Positions 8,105 through 15,259 of a stretch of 27,191 nucleotides of DNA are shown here, in pieces (the stretch's first letter is position 1; each line of letters opens with the position of its first letter). The DNA is from JBDRHL01 sp043816955 (GTDB taxonomy: Bacteria; Planctomycetota; Phycisphaerae; Sedimentisphaerales; CAYZTY01). The notes under the pieces are model-generated. The model was not told the origin of the DNA and ran no database searches. It saw nothing but the letters and a program-made list of their open reading frames with translations. The DNA is taken from contig JBDRHL010000222.1 of NCBI GenBank assembly GCA_043816955.1, forward strand, positions 1 to 27,191, written 5' to 3'. Made by a program: the position numbers and the translations under genes.

Positions 8105-9409
8105 TTAAGGAAGTTTCATCTCTGAAATTTCCTTGTTTATCCGCACCGAACACCATTCTCGCCCGCACATCGTGCAGTAATCCAGCGACCAGGGATCCTC
8201 ACCTCCGGTTCTGTTACAAACTTCAACATGCATCCGCCGGGCGGTTTGCGGATCGATTGATTCTGCCAGATGCGCTGCCCAGTCCAGTTTTGCCCGCGCC
8301 TGGCTGATTCGTTTGTCGCGATGCTCCGCACCGGTTACACCACGAGCAATATCAGCCGCATGCGCCGCAATTTTCGATGCTATCACACCTTCTCTGACAT
8401 CCTGAGTATTGGGAAGGCCCAGATGCTCACGCGGCGTAACATAACAGAGAAAAGATGCGCCGTAATATGCAGCCGCTGTGGCGCCGATCGCTGATGTTAT
8501 ATGATCATAACCCGGCGCAATATCCGTCACCAGCGGACCCAGCACATAAAACGGAGCGCCTTTGCATATTTCCTGCTGCATTTCCATATTTTCACGTATC
8601 TGGTTGAAAGGTACATGCCCGGGACCTTCCACCATTACTTGGCAGCCCTGCTCCTGCGCACGCCCGGTAAGCTGCCCCAGTGTCCGAAGTTCAGCTATCT
8701 GCGCCTCATCCGTAGCGTCGGCAATGCACCCCGGCCTAAGGCCATCACCCAGCGAAAAGCATACATCATGCTCACGCATAACCGCGCAAATATCATCAAA
8801 CAGCTCATAAAGCGGGTTTTCTTTATTATGATAGAGCATCCATTTGGCAAGAAGAGCGCCTCCTCTGCTGACAATCCCCGTTGTTCGTTTCCTTACCAGC
8901 CGAAGATGCTCTTTCAGCAGGCCCGCATGGATCGTAAAGAAATCTACTCCCTGCGCCGCTTGCTTGCTGATTACATCGAGGATGATCTGTTCGGTTATAT
9001 CCTCAACCCGTCGGTTAACAATTACCTCATAAATCGGCACCGTACCGAAAGGTACCGGACACCGCGACAATAGTGCCTTGCGGACCGCGTCAAGATCGCC
9101 GCCCGTGCTCAAATCCATAATCGTATCGGCTCCGGCTTCGATCGCTGTTGTCATCTTGGTAATTTCCTCGTCGATGGATGAACTGACGCTGCTCGTGCCG
9201 ATGTTGGCATTTATTTTCGTGCTGACACCCCTGCCGATGCCTATAGGCTTAAGGTTTGTCGCCAGATGAACTCGATTAGCCGGAATAACCAGCCGCCCCG
9301 CCGCTATCTCCTCGCGCACCGCGTCAGGATCGAGATTCTCTTTTCCGGCAACACGCCGAATCTCCTTTGTAATCTTTCCCTGCTGTGACTGCTGCAATTG
9401 GGTCGCCAT
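8105..9409 (-). CDS. thiC: Phosphomethylpyrimidine synthase ThiC
   Basis: A 434-residue radical SAM enzyme that rearranges aminoimidazole ribotide into HMP phosphate, the pyrimidine half of thiamine. Conserved stretches include KINANIGTSS, EAGADTIMDLSTGGD, VDFFTIHAGL, FSLGDGLRPGC, MVEGPGHVPFNQI and YDHITSAIGA. The C-terminus carries the non-classical CX2CX4C iron-sulfur motif (CTMCGREWC; Cys412, Cys415, Cys420). The length matches the short ThiC form that lacks the extra N-terminal domain of the E. coli enzyme. The gene stands alone, without thiE, thiD or thiG nearby, and is controlled by a TPP riboswitch and terminator directly upstream. Confidence 0.98.
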   Translation of the reverse strand: MATQLQQSQQGKITKEIRRVAGKENLDPDAVREEIAAGRLVIPANRVHLATNLKPIGIGRGVSTKINANIGTSSVSSSIDEEITKMTTAIEAGADTIMDLSTGGDLDAVRKALLSRCPVPFGTVPIYEVIVNRRVEDITEQIILDVISKQAAQGVDFFTIHAGLLKEHLRLVRKRTTGIVSRGGALLAKWMLYHNKENPLYELFDDICAVMREHDVCFSLGDGLRPGCIADATDEAQIAELRTLGQLTGRAQEQGCQVMVEGPGHVPFNQIRENMEMQQEICKGAPFYVLGPLVTDIAPGYDHITSAIGATAAAYYGASFLCYVTPREHLGLPNTQDVREGVIASKIAAHAADIARGVTGAEHRDKRISQARAKLDWAAHLAESIDPQTARRMHVEVCNRTGGEDPWSLDYCTMCGREWCSVRINKEISEMKLP

Positions 9410-9430
9410 CTTTAATAGTCCCGAAATAAA

Positions 9431-9455
9431 AAATCGCTTCGACCGGAAGCGATTT
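9431..9455 (-). terminator. Intrinsic terminator (attenuator) of the thiC leader
   Basis: A perfect 10-bp stem (9431-9440 with 9446-9455, AAATCGCTTC on the transcript) closes a 5-nt loop and is followed on the minus strand by a U-rich run (TTTTTTATTT counting the stem end). It lies between the TPP aptamer and the thiC start. Its 5' arm contains TCGCTTC, which is complementary to GAAGCGA at the 3' end of the aptamer, so terminator and antiterminator exclude each other. Confidence 0.88.
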
Positions 9456-9478
9456 GAAAAAAATTATCCTATTTTTCA

Positions 9479-9576
9479 GTCGCTTCCCTACGCAGGTCAG
9501 CTCAATTCCCGGCTTTCCTGATCAGGTTCCAAGGGTTTTTCTCAGGCCCGCCCAATGCGAGCCACCCCTAACGAAC
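9479..9576 (-). promoter_or_regulatory. TPP riboswitch (THI element)
   Basis: The minus strand carries the conserved THI-box core: AGGGGTG, then CTGAGA, then CCCTTGGAACCTGATC, then GCGTAGGGAA. Helix P1 is formed by GTTCGTT (9570-9576) with AAGCGAC (9479-9485), seven pairs including one G-U. The spacer arm between GATC and GCGTAGGGAA is somewhat longer than the minimal form. Thiamine pyrophosphate binding should stabilise P1 and switch thiC off through the adjacent terminator. Confidence 0.96.
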
Positions 9577-9582
9577 ATTACC

Positions 9583-9610
9583 ATTATACCGCATAATAGC
9601 CCCAAGGCAA
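9583..9610 (-). promoter_or_regulatory. Promoter of the thiC leader
   Basis: On the minus strand TTGCCT (9605-9610) and a perfect TATAAT (9583-9588) are separated by 16 nt. The expected start, about 7 nt downstream near 9576, coincides with the first base of riboswitch helix P1, which supports both calls. The remaining stretch to the next gene (9611-9707) shows nothing I can identify. Confidence 0.7.
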
Positions 9611-9707
9611 CCAAATTTCACATCCACCGCCCCATCACATCATTTTCGGAAAATCAAGCAGATTCCCCAAAGGCCTTTTGCTCGTGGATCACTGGAAAAA
9701 ACGGCAG

Positions 9708-10283
9708 TTACAAACCACAATCGCGCCAATTGACGGGATGGTTGTCAACTTCGAGGATTTCCAGACCTCGAATCAGCCATTTCCTGTCAGGCTGTTTTGT
9801 GAAGATCAGTTTTATTCTCACAGCAGCAACCGTTTTATATCTCGCTACAGTATTCTGCTCATGAAGTTTTAACCATACGCTCATCAGGACATTTGTCTTC
9901 AAGGTGCCCAGTTCGATCTGTTTGTTCATAATGGTTGCCTTTTCAACCAGTGGTTCACTTAAAAGACTGTCGCACAGGTTGACAAAGGATCGATGCGTAT
10001 GGTTCCCAGAATCGTAGTAATCAGGCGCAACGTAGCTTACAAGCATCTTGACATCCTGCGTTTCGACCGCTTTTTTGCAGTTTTTGATCACAGCGTTTAC
10101 TTTTTCCAGGTCCGTCCTCACAAAAAAATCCAGCCCTATCGCAGCGAAGACAAGAGCAATGGCTGGCACATAGTACCACCAGCGCCGCCGATCCGCTTTG
10201 ATAAACCGGACCACCCCGAGAATAAAGTGAATAACTACCGCGGCTATAAGCAATAACCAAGGCTGCTCGAAAACATCAAACAT
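9708..10283 (-). CDS. Membrane-anchored protein with NTF2-like domain
   Basis: A 191-residue protein with two N-terminal membrane helices (about residues 9-28 and 36-54) separated by a basic loop (KADRRRWWYY). A soluble domain of about 130 residues follows. Its pattern (EKVNAVIKNCKKAVETQDV, KMLVSYVAPDYYD, then several long beta strands ending KWLIRGLEI) resembles NTF2-like/SnoaL-like folds. No catalytic residues can be assigned. The frame is open back to an ATG at 10334, but that codon lies inside the terminal inverted repeat of the neighbouring palindromic element, so the internal ATG at 10283 is taken as the original start. Function unknown. Confidence 0.7.
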   Translation of the reverse strand: MFDVFEQPWLLLIAAVVIHFILGVVRFIKADRRRWWYYVPAIALVFAAIGLDFFVRTDLEKVNAVIKNCKKAVETQDVKMLVSYVAPDYYDSGNHTHRSFVNLCDSLLSEPLVEKATIMNKQIELGTLKTNVLMSVWLKLHEQNTVARYKTVAAVRIKLIFTKQPDRKWLIRGLEILEVDNHPVNWRDCGL

Positions 10284-10310
10284 GTTGTTACGCCTGCCGT
10301 TAATTAAGGC

Positions 10311-10493
10311 TTCTGCAAAATTGAAGTCAGGCATATATTATTTAAGAAAATCGGTTTCACGATTTTCTTAAATAATCAGCACAGGCATTTAACTCATTAC
10401 CGGACTAAAGCTTATACGTTTTGTTTCAAAAAGAAAAAACATAGAAAAAGATTTTTTCTTTTCAAAAGTATGCCTGACTTCAATTTTGCAGAA
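10311..10493. mobile_element. MITE-like palindromic element, 183 bp, 25-bp terminal inverted repeats
   Basis: Perfect 25-bp inverted repeats lie at 10311-10335 and 10469-10493 (outer end TTCTGCAAAATTG, inner end CAGGCATA). Inside are two more palindromes: a perfect 17-bp stem (10337-10353 with 10360-10376, loop GTTTCA) and an 11-bp A/T stem (10429-10439 with 10452-10462). There is no room for a transposase. It fills nearly all of the gap between the UPF0210 and NTF2-like genes. I see no clear flanking target duplication. Both ends carry an outward-reading ATG that would give the peptide start MPDFNFAE. It could be a non-autonomous transposable element or a palindromic intergenic repeat. Confidence 0.65.
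10337..10376. repeat. Perfect 17-bp hairpin inside the palindromic element
   Basis: ATTATTTAAGAAAATCG at 10337-10353 pairs perfectly with 10360-10376 around a 6-nt loop. The transcript of the surE operon would fold here. No long U-run follows, so it is better read as an element-internal hairpin than as a standard terminator. Confidence 0.85.
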
Positions 10494-10502
10494 CTCCTGT
10501 CA

Positions 10503-11864
10503 TTAATTACGAAGTGAACGAAGCGGCGCTGGTATCCTGCCCTTTCTGCCGATGAATCTAGGTGAAGCATCTGCGGGAATCTTCATGATCGGTGCCGAGC
10601 CCAGAAGTCCGCCAAAGTGAACTATCTGACCGGCCTTTTTACCAGGTACCGGAATCACCCTGACACTGGTTGTCTTGTTGTTCACCACGCCTATGGAAAG
10701 CTCATCGGCAATGATAGCACTGAGGACATCCGCCGGCGTGCTGCCCGGAACCGCGAACATATCCAGCCCCACCGAACAGACGCTTGTCAGCGCCTCCAGC
10801 TTTTCGAGAGTCAGGGCACCTGCCTTGACAGCTTCTATCATCCCCATATCTTCGCTCACCGGGATAAACGTGCCGCTCAGCCCGCCAACGTTTCCCGACG
10901 CCATCGAGCCGCCCTTCTTTACGGCATCGATAAGCAGTGCCAACGCCGCCGTTGACCCCGGCCTGCCCATCCTGCTTACACCCATCGCCTCGATAATCTG
11001 TGCCACAGAATCCCCGCGAGCCGTGGTCGACGCAAGCGAAATATCCACAATACCGAAATCCACCTTCATCAACTCTGCCATCTCGCGGCCGATCAGCTCT
11101 CCCGCACGGGTTATTTTGAAAACCGTCCCTTTTATGACCTCTGATAGTTCAGTCAGGTCGCAATCAGGATTGTTCAATACGACCTGCCTTACAACACCCG
11201 GCCCGGAGATGCCGACGTTTAACGAAAAGTCCGGCTCGCCCAGCCCGTGGTGTGCTCCTGCCATGAACGGATTATCTTCAGGCACATTGGCAAAGACCGC
11301 TATCTTCGCACAGCCGATACCGTTTTTCGTCCTGCCGGCAAGGTCTTTTAATATGTAGCCCACTTTTTCCACTGCATTCATATTCATCCCCGCTGCGGTG
11401 GAGGCAAGGTTCAAAAATCCGCACAGCCGTTGCGTCTGCGAAAGGGCCTGCGGGATCGCATCGATCAGCCTCTCATCGGCAGCAGTCATCCCTTTCTGAA
11501 CCATCGCGCCGAAACCTCCTATGAAGTCAATACCGGCCTTTCTAACTGCACCGTCAAGAGTTTTCGCGAGTTTTACCGCTGTTTCGCAATTTCGAGGAAG
11601 AGGTTCGAGCAGAATAGCTGCCGGTGTCACTGCGATTCGCCGGTTGGTAATTGGGATACCGTACTTCCGTTCCAGCATGTCAGCCAGATGGTTCAGTATT
11701 TTGCCTTTTTCTATGATGCGTTTTTCAGCCCGGACGCCGAGACGGTCAACGTTGCGGTCCATACAGTCCTTCAGGTTTATGCCGAGAGTAACCGTGCGTA
11801 TATCAAAGTGATAATCCAAAGTCATCTTTACTGTTTCAAAAACTTCTTCAACTGAGATGGACAT
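10503..11864 (-). CDS. UPF0210 / DUF711 (PFL-like) family protein
   Basis: A 453-residue cytoplasmic protein matching UPF0210 (DUF711) in full length. Landmarks are TVTLGINLKDC near the N-terminus, RRIAVTPAAIL, FIGGFGAMVQKGMTAADERL, CAKIAVFANVPEDNPFMAGA, LNVGISGPGVV, GRPGSTAALALLIDAVKKGG and NVGGLSGTFIPVSEDMGM. The family is structurally related to pyruvate formate-lyase, but no activity is established. The gene starts 3 nt after the stop of the ACT-domain gene (AGGAT ribosome-binding site), the common pairing of UPF0237 and UPF0210 in bacteria. The pair suggests an enzyme with a small-molecule-binding ACT partner. Confidence 0.93.
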   Translation of the reverse strand: MSISVEEVFETVKMTLDYHFDIRTVTLGINLKDCMDRNVDRLGVRAEKRIIEKGKILNHLADMLERKYGIPITNRRIAVTPAAILLEPLPRNCETAVKLAKTLDGAVRKAGIDFIGGFGAMVQKGMTAADERLIDAIPQALSQTQRLCGFLNLASTAAGMNMNAVEKVGYILKDLAGRTKNGIGCAKIAVFANVPEDNPFMAGAHHGLGEPDFSLNVGISGPGVVRQVVLNNPDCDLTELSEVIKGTVFKITRAGELIGREMAELMKVDFGIVDISLASTTARGDSVAQIIEAMGVSRMGRPGSTAALALLIDAVKKGGSMASGNVGGLSGTFIPVSEDMGMIEAVKAGALTLEKLEALTSVCSVGLDMFAVPGSTPADVLSAIIADELSIGVVNNKTTSVRVIPVPGKKAGQIVHFGGLLGSAPIMKIPADASPRFIGRKGRIPAPLRSLRN

Positions 11865-11867
11865 GAT

Positions 11868-12158
11868 TTATATCCTGTGCATTTTTTTGAAAATATTTTC
11901 GTGCTGAAAAGTAATTCTCAGCGACATCTCTCCTGCGATTTTGTCGAGCTGCTTTTGTATCCTGCCCATATCGACTGTTGCTTTTGCAATATCCACAGCC
12001 ATCGTCATGACAAAGTATTCCTCCATGATCTTCTGCGTCACATCCAGAATATTGATGTTGGCTTTTGCCATTGCCGTGCTGATCTTCGCAATTATTCCGA
12101 CCTTGTCTTTGCCCGTTACGGTTATGATGCACACCTGCGGTCTTTCATTCCTGGTCAT
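11868..12158 (-). CDS. ACT-domain protein, UPF0237 family
   Basis: A 96-residue protein that is essentially one ACT domain: VCIITVTGKDKVGIIAKISTAMAKANINIL, then DVTQKIMEEYFVMTMAVDI, as in UPF0237 and the N-terminal half of GcvR. ACT domains bind amino acids or similar ligands. The frame opens at an ATG at 12170, but the second ATG at 12158 is chosen because GGAGA lies about 6 nt before it and the first has no ribosome-binding site. It overlaps the 3' end of surE by 14 nt and is followed after 3 nt by its usual partner UPF0210. Confidence 0.9.
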   Translation of the reverse strand: MTRNERPQVCIITVTGKDKVGIIAKISTAMAKANINILDVTQKIMEEYFVMTMAVDIAKATVDMGRIQKQLDKIAGEMSLRITFQHENIFKKMHRI

Positions 12159-12921
12159 CTGTATCTCCATTGAGATTGAATTGAATCTGTTCGAGCAGCA
12201 TTGTTTGCTGGTAGTTGGTCATATCCGGCTGCAGAGCCGTAATGGTAATGTATCCCTGCGCCAGCGCATTTGTATCGGTTCCCGCCTTTGCGTCGTCGCG
12301 GTGCAGTCCGCCCGTAAGCTGATGAACCGTCTGGCCCTTGCCGTTTCCCTCAGAGACATACTCCTCATCGAAGCCTTCCGTTGATTGCGGAACGATCCTG
12401 ATACCCTTGGGTCTGCCTTTTGAAAGTTGCGGGATGTTTATGTTTATGACTTTTTCAGCCGTAAGAGGCAGCAGTTTCTTGAGAACCATCGCACAATAGT
12501 GAGCTCCCTGAGGATAATCCATTTCGTCCTCCCACGCCAGGCTCAATGCGACAGCCGGGATTTTGAAAAATGCCCCTTCCATCGCAGCCGCAACAGTCCC
12601 CGAATAAAAGATGTTTACCCCCACGTTTGCGCCGCTGTTCATTCCAGAGATAACCAGATCCACCGGTTTTTTCAGCAGTTTCATTATACCAAGCTTGACG
12701 CAGTCGGCAGGTGACCCCTCCACGCTGTGCCCGCTGAACAGCCCTTCGATATCAACCCTGTTGCAGACCACAGGCCCGTAGAACGTAACCCTGTGTCCCG
12801 CTCCTGACTGACTTGCCGCGGGTGCTACAACCGATACCTCGCCCATCTCGCATATCTCTTTATAAATAGCCGCCAGCCCCGGCGCAAAAATCCCGTCATC
12901 GTTGGTGAGCAATATATGCAT
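12145..12921 (-). CDS. surE: 5'/3'-nucleotidase SurE
   Basis: A 258-residue metal-dependent phosphatase that removes phosphate from nucleoside 5'- and 3'-monophosphates (and short polyphosphates in some species). The N-terminal signature MHILLTNDDGIFAPGL gives Asp8 and Asp9, VAPAASQSGAGH gives Ser39, and ISGMNSGANVG gives Asn95, together the SurE metal site; FYSGTVAAAMEG is also conserved. Length is typical. AGGAG precedes the ATG by 7 nt. It is the first gene of the surE/ACT/UPF0210 operon and overlaps the ACT gene at its 3' end. Confidence 0.96.
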   Translation of the reverse strand: MHILLTNDDGIFAPGLAAIYKEICEMGEVSVVAPAASQSGAGHRVTFYGPVVCNRVDIEGLFSGHSVEGSPADCVKLGIMKLLKKPVDLVISGMNSGANVGVNIFYSGTVAAAMEGAFFKIPAVALSLAWEDEMDYPQGAHYCAMVLKKLLPLTAEKVININIPQLSKGRPKGIRIVPQSTEGFDEEYVSEGNGKGQTVHQLTGGLHRDDAKAGTDTNALAQGYITITALQPDMTNYQQTMLLEQIQFNLNGDTDDQE

Positions 12922-12943
12922 AGATAACTCCTGATTCGGAAGA

Positions 12944-12972
12944 ATTGTAAGTCAACCACACGATTATGTCAA
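12944..12972 (-). promoter_or_regulatory. Promoter of the surE operon
   Basis: A perfect TTGACA (12967-12972) and TACAAT (12944-12949) are spaced by 17 nt on the minus strand. The start would fall near 12937, about 15 nt before the surE ATG, leaving room for AGGAG. Its -35 box directly abuts that of the divergent promoter. Confidence 0.75.
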
Positions 12973-13000
12973 TTGACCAATACGCACCGGAATGTATAAT
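12973..13000 (+). promoter_or_regulatory. Promoter of the AAA ATPase / nnrE pair
   Basis: TTGACC (12973-12978) and a perfect TATAAT (12995-13000) are spaced by 16 nt. Transcription would begin near 13007. This rules out the upstream ATG at 12992 as a start for the ATPase and supports the ATG at 13052. Confidence 0.75.
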
Positions 13001-13051
13001 AACACTGTTGGGGATCTTTCGCCAATCCAACTGGGCAAAAGAAAGGGTGTT

Positions 13052-14539
13052 ATGAACGATGTTGAGCGGTTAACAAGGCTATTAAAGGGCCGTTACGCCT
13101 GCATATCAATAGTAACTCACGAGGAGGCGCTTGCCAGGCAGCTTGTTTATGACGCCGCTGTCACCTTAAATCTTGACCTGAAGGTCTGGTCCGTAACAGA
13201 GGGTCTTCGCGACGCCACCCTGTCAGATGGCTCATCCGGGATTGAAACCGATCATCCTGCAGCGGCATTGGCATTCCTCGCACAGCAGCAGGGAAGGTTC
13301 GTAACAATAATGCTCGATCTGGTAAGCCACCTTAAGGACGCAAGGACCTTGCGAACGTTGCGCGAACTGCTGCAAAAATTCGAAAAGACCGGCAGCACTC
13401 TTGTTCTGATCGATCATGAAGACCAGTTGCCCAGCCCTGTACGAACATATACTGCGCCTTTCACAATATCCCTGCCTGACGAAAATGAGCTTGAACGCAT
13501 CGTTCGCAGGACGCTTCGCGATTTCAACCAGGAACATCAGTTGGAAGTAGCAATAAGCAAAAAGGCCTTCAAAACGATCATTCGCAACCTTCGAGGCCTG
13601 AGCAGACGGCAGGCCGAGCAGATAATCATTGATGCCGTATCGGACGATTACCGTTTTGATTCAGACGATATCAACAGCATCTTGGCGCGCAAGCGACAGA
13701 TGATGCAGGGCGACGGCCTCCTGGAATATATCGAGACGCCTGCCAGGATCGACGAGATCGGCGGGCTGGCTCATCTTAAAAGTTGGCTCAGGCAGAGGCA
13801 GGACGCTGTGGGACAGGAGGCTGCTCAGTTCGGCCTGAATGCCCCCAAGGGGGTTCTCATGCTTGGCGTTCAGGGCGCAGGCAAAAGTCTCTGCGCAAAG
13901 GCAATCGCTACTGCATGGCAGAGGCCCTTGCTGCGAATGGATGTCGGAGCGCTTTATGACAAATACATCGGCGAGTCGGAACGCCGGCTTGCTGCTTCCC
14001 TGCGGCAGGCAGAAATGATGGCCCCGATTATTCTCTGGATTGATGAAATCGAAAAGGCGTTTGCATCGGCGGCAGCTCAAAGCAGCGACGGCGGACTTTC
14101 AAAGCGAATGTTTGGCGCCCTCCTGACGTGGATGCAGGAACATACCGCCCCCGTTTTCCTCGTAGCAACCGCAAATGATATCGAGGCACTGCCCCCCGAG
14201 CTTCTCAGAAAAGGCAGGTTTGATGAAGTATTTTTCGTCGACCTTCCCAGACGAGATACAAGAAGGGAAATTTTTGCCATTCATCTTAAAAAACGCAAAC
14301 GTGACCCCGAAAAATTCGACATCGATGCCCTTGCTAAAGCCTCTGACGGCTTCAGTGGTGCTGAAATCGAACAGGCTGTAATTGCAGCTCTGCACGAAGC
14401 CTTCGCCCGGAAGTGCGATCTGGACACACAGATGATTCTGCGAGTAATTCAAACAAGTCCGCCGCTTTCAATAACCATGGCTGAAAAAGTCGCCGAACTT
14501 CGAGCGTGGGCACGAAACAGGTGCGTCCCTGCCGAGTAA
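13052..14539 (+). CDS. Ycf46-like AAA ATPase
   Basis: A 495-residue protein of the Ycf46 type: an N-terminal region of about 230 residues with a degenerate P-loop-like fold (YACISIVTHEEALARQLVYD), then one AAA module. Walker A is GVQGAGKS (272-279), Walker B IILWIDE (326-332), the pore-loop region KYIGESERRL, sensor 1 Asn375 in VATANDIEALPPEL, arginine fingers at RKGRFDE (386-392) and sensor 2 in GFSGAEIEQ. Ycf46 is linked to inorganic-carbon responses in cyanobacteria; its role here is unknown. The start at 13052 has GAAAGGG about 6 nt upstream; a further upstream ATG at 12992 precedes the predicted transcription start. The nnrE gene follows after 12 nt. Confidence 0.9.
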   Translation: MNDVERLTRLLKGRYACISIVTHEEALARQLVYDAAVTLNLDLKVWSVTEGLRDATLSDGSSGIETDHPAAALAFLAQQQGRFVTIMLDLVSHLKDARTLRTLRELLQKFEKTGSTLVLIDHEDQLPSPVRTYTAPFTISLPDENELERIVRRTLRDFNQEHQLEVAISKKAFKTIIRNLRGLSRRQAEQIIIDAVSDDYRFDSDDINSILARKRQMMQGDGLLEYIETPARIDEIGGLAHLKSWLRQRQDAVGQEAAQFGLNAPKGVLMLGVQGAGKSLCAKAIATAWQRPLLRMDVGALYDKYIGESERRLAASLRQAEMMAPIILWIDEIEKAFASAAAQSSDGGLSKRMFGALLTWMQEHTAPVFLVATANDIEALPPELLRKGRFDEVFFVDLPRRDTRREIFAIHLKKRKRDPEKFDIDALAKASDGFSGAEIEQAVIAALHEAFARKCDLDTQMILRVIQTSPPLSITMAEKVAELRAWARNRCVPAE

Positions 14540-14551
14540 AAAAGGAAAAAA

Positions 14552-15241
14552 ATGGAAAAATATATACCCGGCACCACTCGCTTGGTCATGAGCCGCCGGG
14601 AAGTCCGCGCAGTCGACGATTGGGCGATAAATACGCTGGGCATACCCGGCGTAATTCTCATGGAAAACGCCGGCAGAAGCTGTACAGACCTGATCGTATC
14701 AAGGCTCACCGAAATCGGCGGCGTAAATGTCTGTATATTCTGCGGCACAGGCAATAACGGCGGGGACGGCTACGTCATCGCCAGGCATCTTACCAACAGA
14801 GGATTTCATCCGTGTGTGGTTATATGTGGCCAACCCGGGAAAATCAAAGGCGACGCGAAGATCAACCTCGACATTCTAAAGGCGATGGGCCTTCACATCG
14901 AAAAACTCGACCTGAATGACAAAGATCTCCCCGCAAAGATCAAATCTCTCTCAGCAGGACACGATTTTATCGTAGACAGCCTCTTTGGGACCGGCCTGTC
15001 CGGTCTTCTTCAAAAAGAATATATAACACTGGTCGAAAGCATAAATACACTTGGCAAACCGATTCTGGCAGTTGATATTCCTTCCGGCCTTGATTGTGAC
15101 AGCGGTTTGCCGCTCCCCTCTGCCATAAGGGCAGAGGCTACTGTAACTTTTGTAGCGGTTAAAAAAGGCTTCATGACAGACCATGCAAGGCAATATACGG
15201 GAGATGTATATATTGCCTCTATAGGGATCGAACCGAAGTAA
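14552..15241 (+). CDS. nnrE: NAD(P)H-hydrate epimerase
   Basis: A 229-residue protein equal to the YjeF N-terminal domain. It interconverts the R and S forms of damaged, hydrated NAD(P)H so that a dehydratase can repair it. Motifs are IPGVILMENAGR (31-42), the nucleotide-binding loop GTGNNGGDGYVIARHL (65-80), IVDSLFGTGLSG and the Asp-containing LAVDIPSGLDCDSG. The dehydratase domain (NnrD), often fused at the C-terminus, is absent and not found nearby. AAAAGGA lies about 6 nt before the ATG. It is 12 nt downstream of the ATPase gene and probably co-transcribed. It ends 18 nt from the convergent serine hydrolase gene; no terminator hairpin is evident between them. Confidence 0.93.
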   Translation: MEKYIPGTTRLVMSRREVRAVDDWAINTLGIPGVILMENAGRSCTDLIVSRLTEIGGVNVCIFCGTGNNGGDGYVIARHLTNRGFHPCVVICGQPGKIKGDAKINLDILKAMGLHIEKLDLNDKDLPAKIKSLSAGHDFIVDSLFGTGLSGLLQKEYITLVESINTLGKPILAVDIPSGLDCDSGLPLPSAIRAEATVTFVAVKKGFMTDHARQYTGDVYIASIGIEPK

Positions 15242-15259
15242 CGTTTTCATCCCCCTAGA

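Noticed and set aside
7932..8168. 78-codon frame overlapping the thiC 3' end
   Set aside because: It overlaps thiC out of frame, has no ribosome-binding site, and covers the promoter of the PpiD-like operon.
10675..11358. 227-codon frame on the plus strand
   Set aside because: It is an antisense shadow of the UPF0210 gene, rich in Ser, Pro and Ile, with no start signal.
12992..13051. Upstream ATG for the AAA ATPase at 12992
   Set aside because: It lies inside the promoter, before the predicted transcription start, and lacks a ribosome-binding site.
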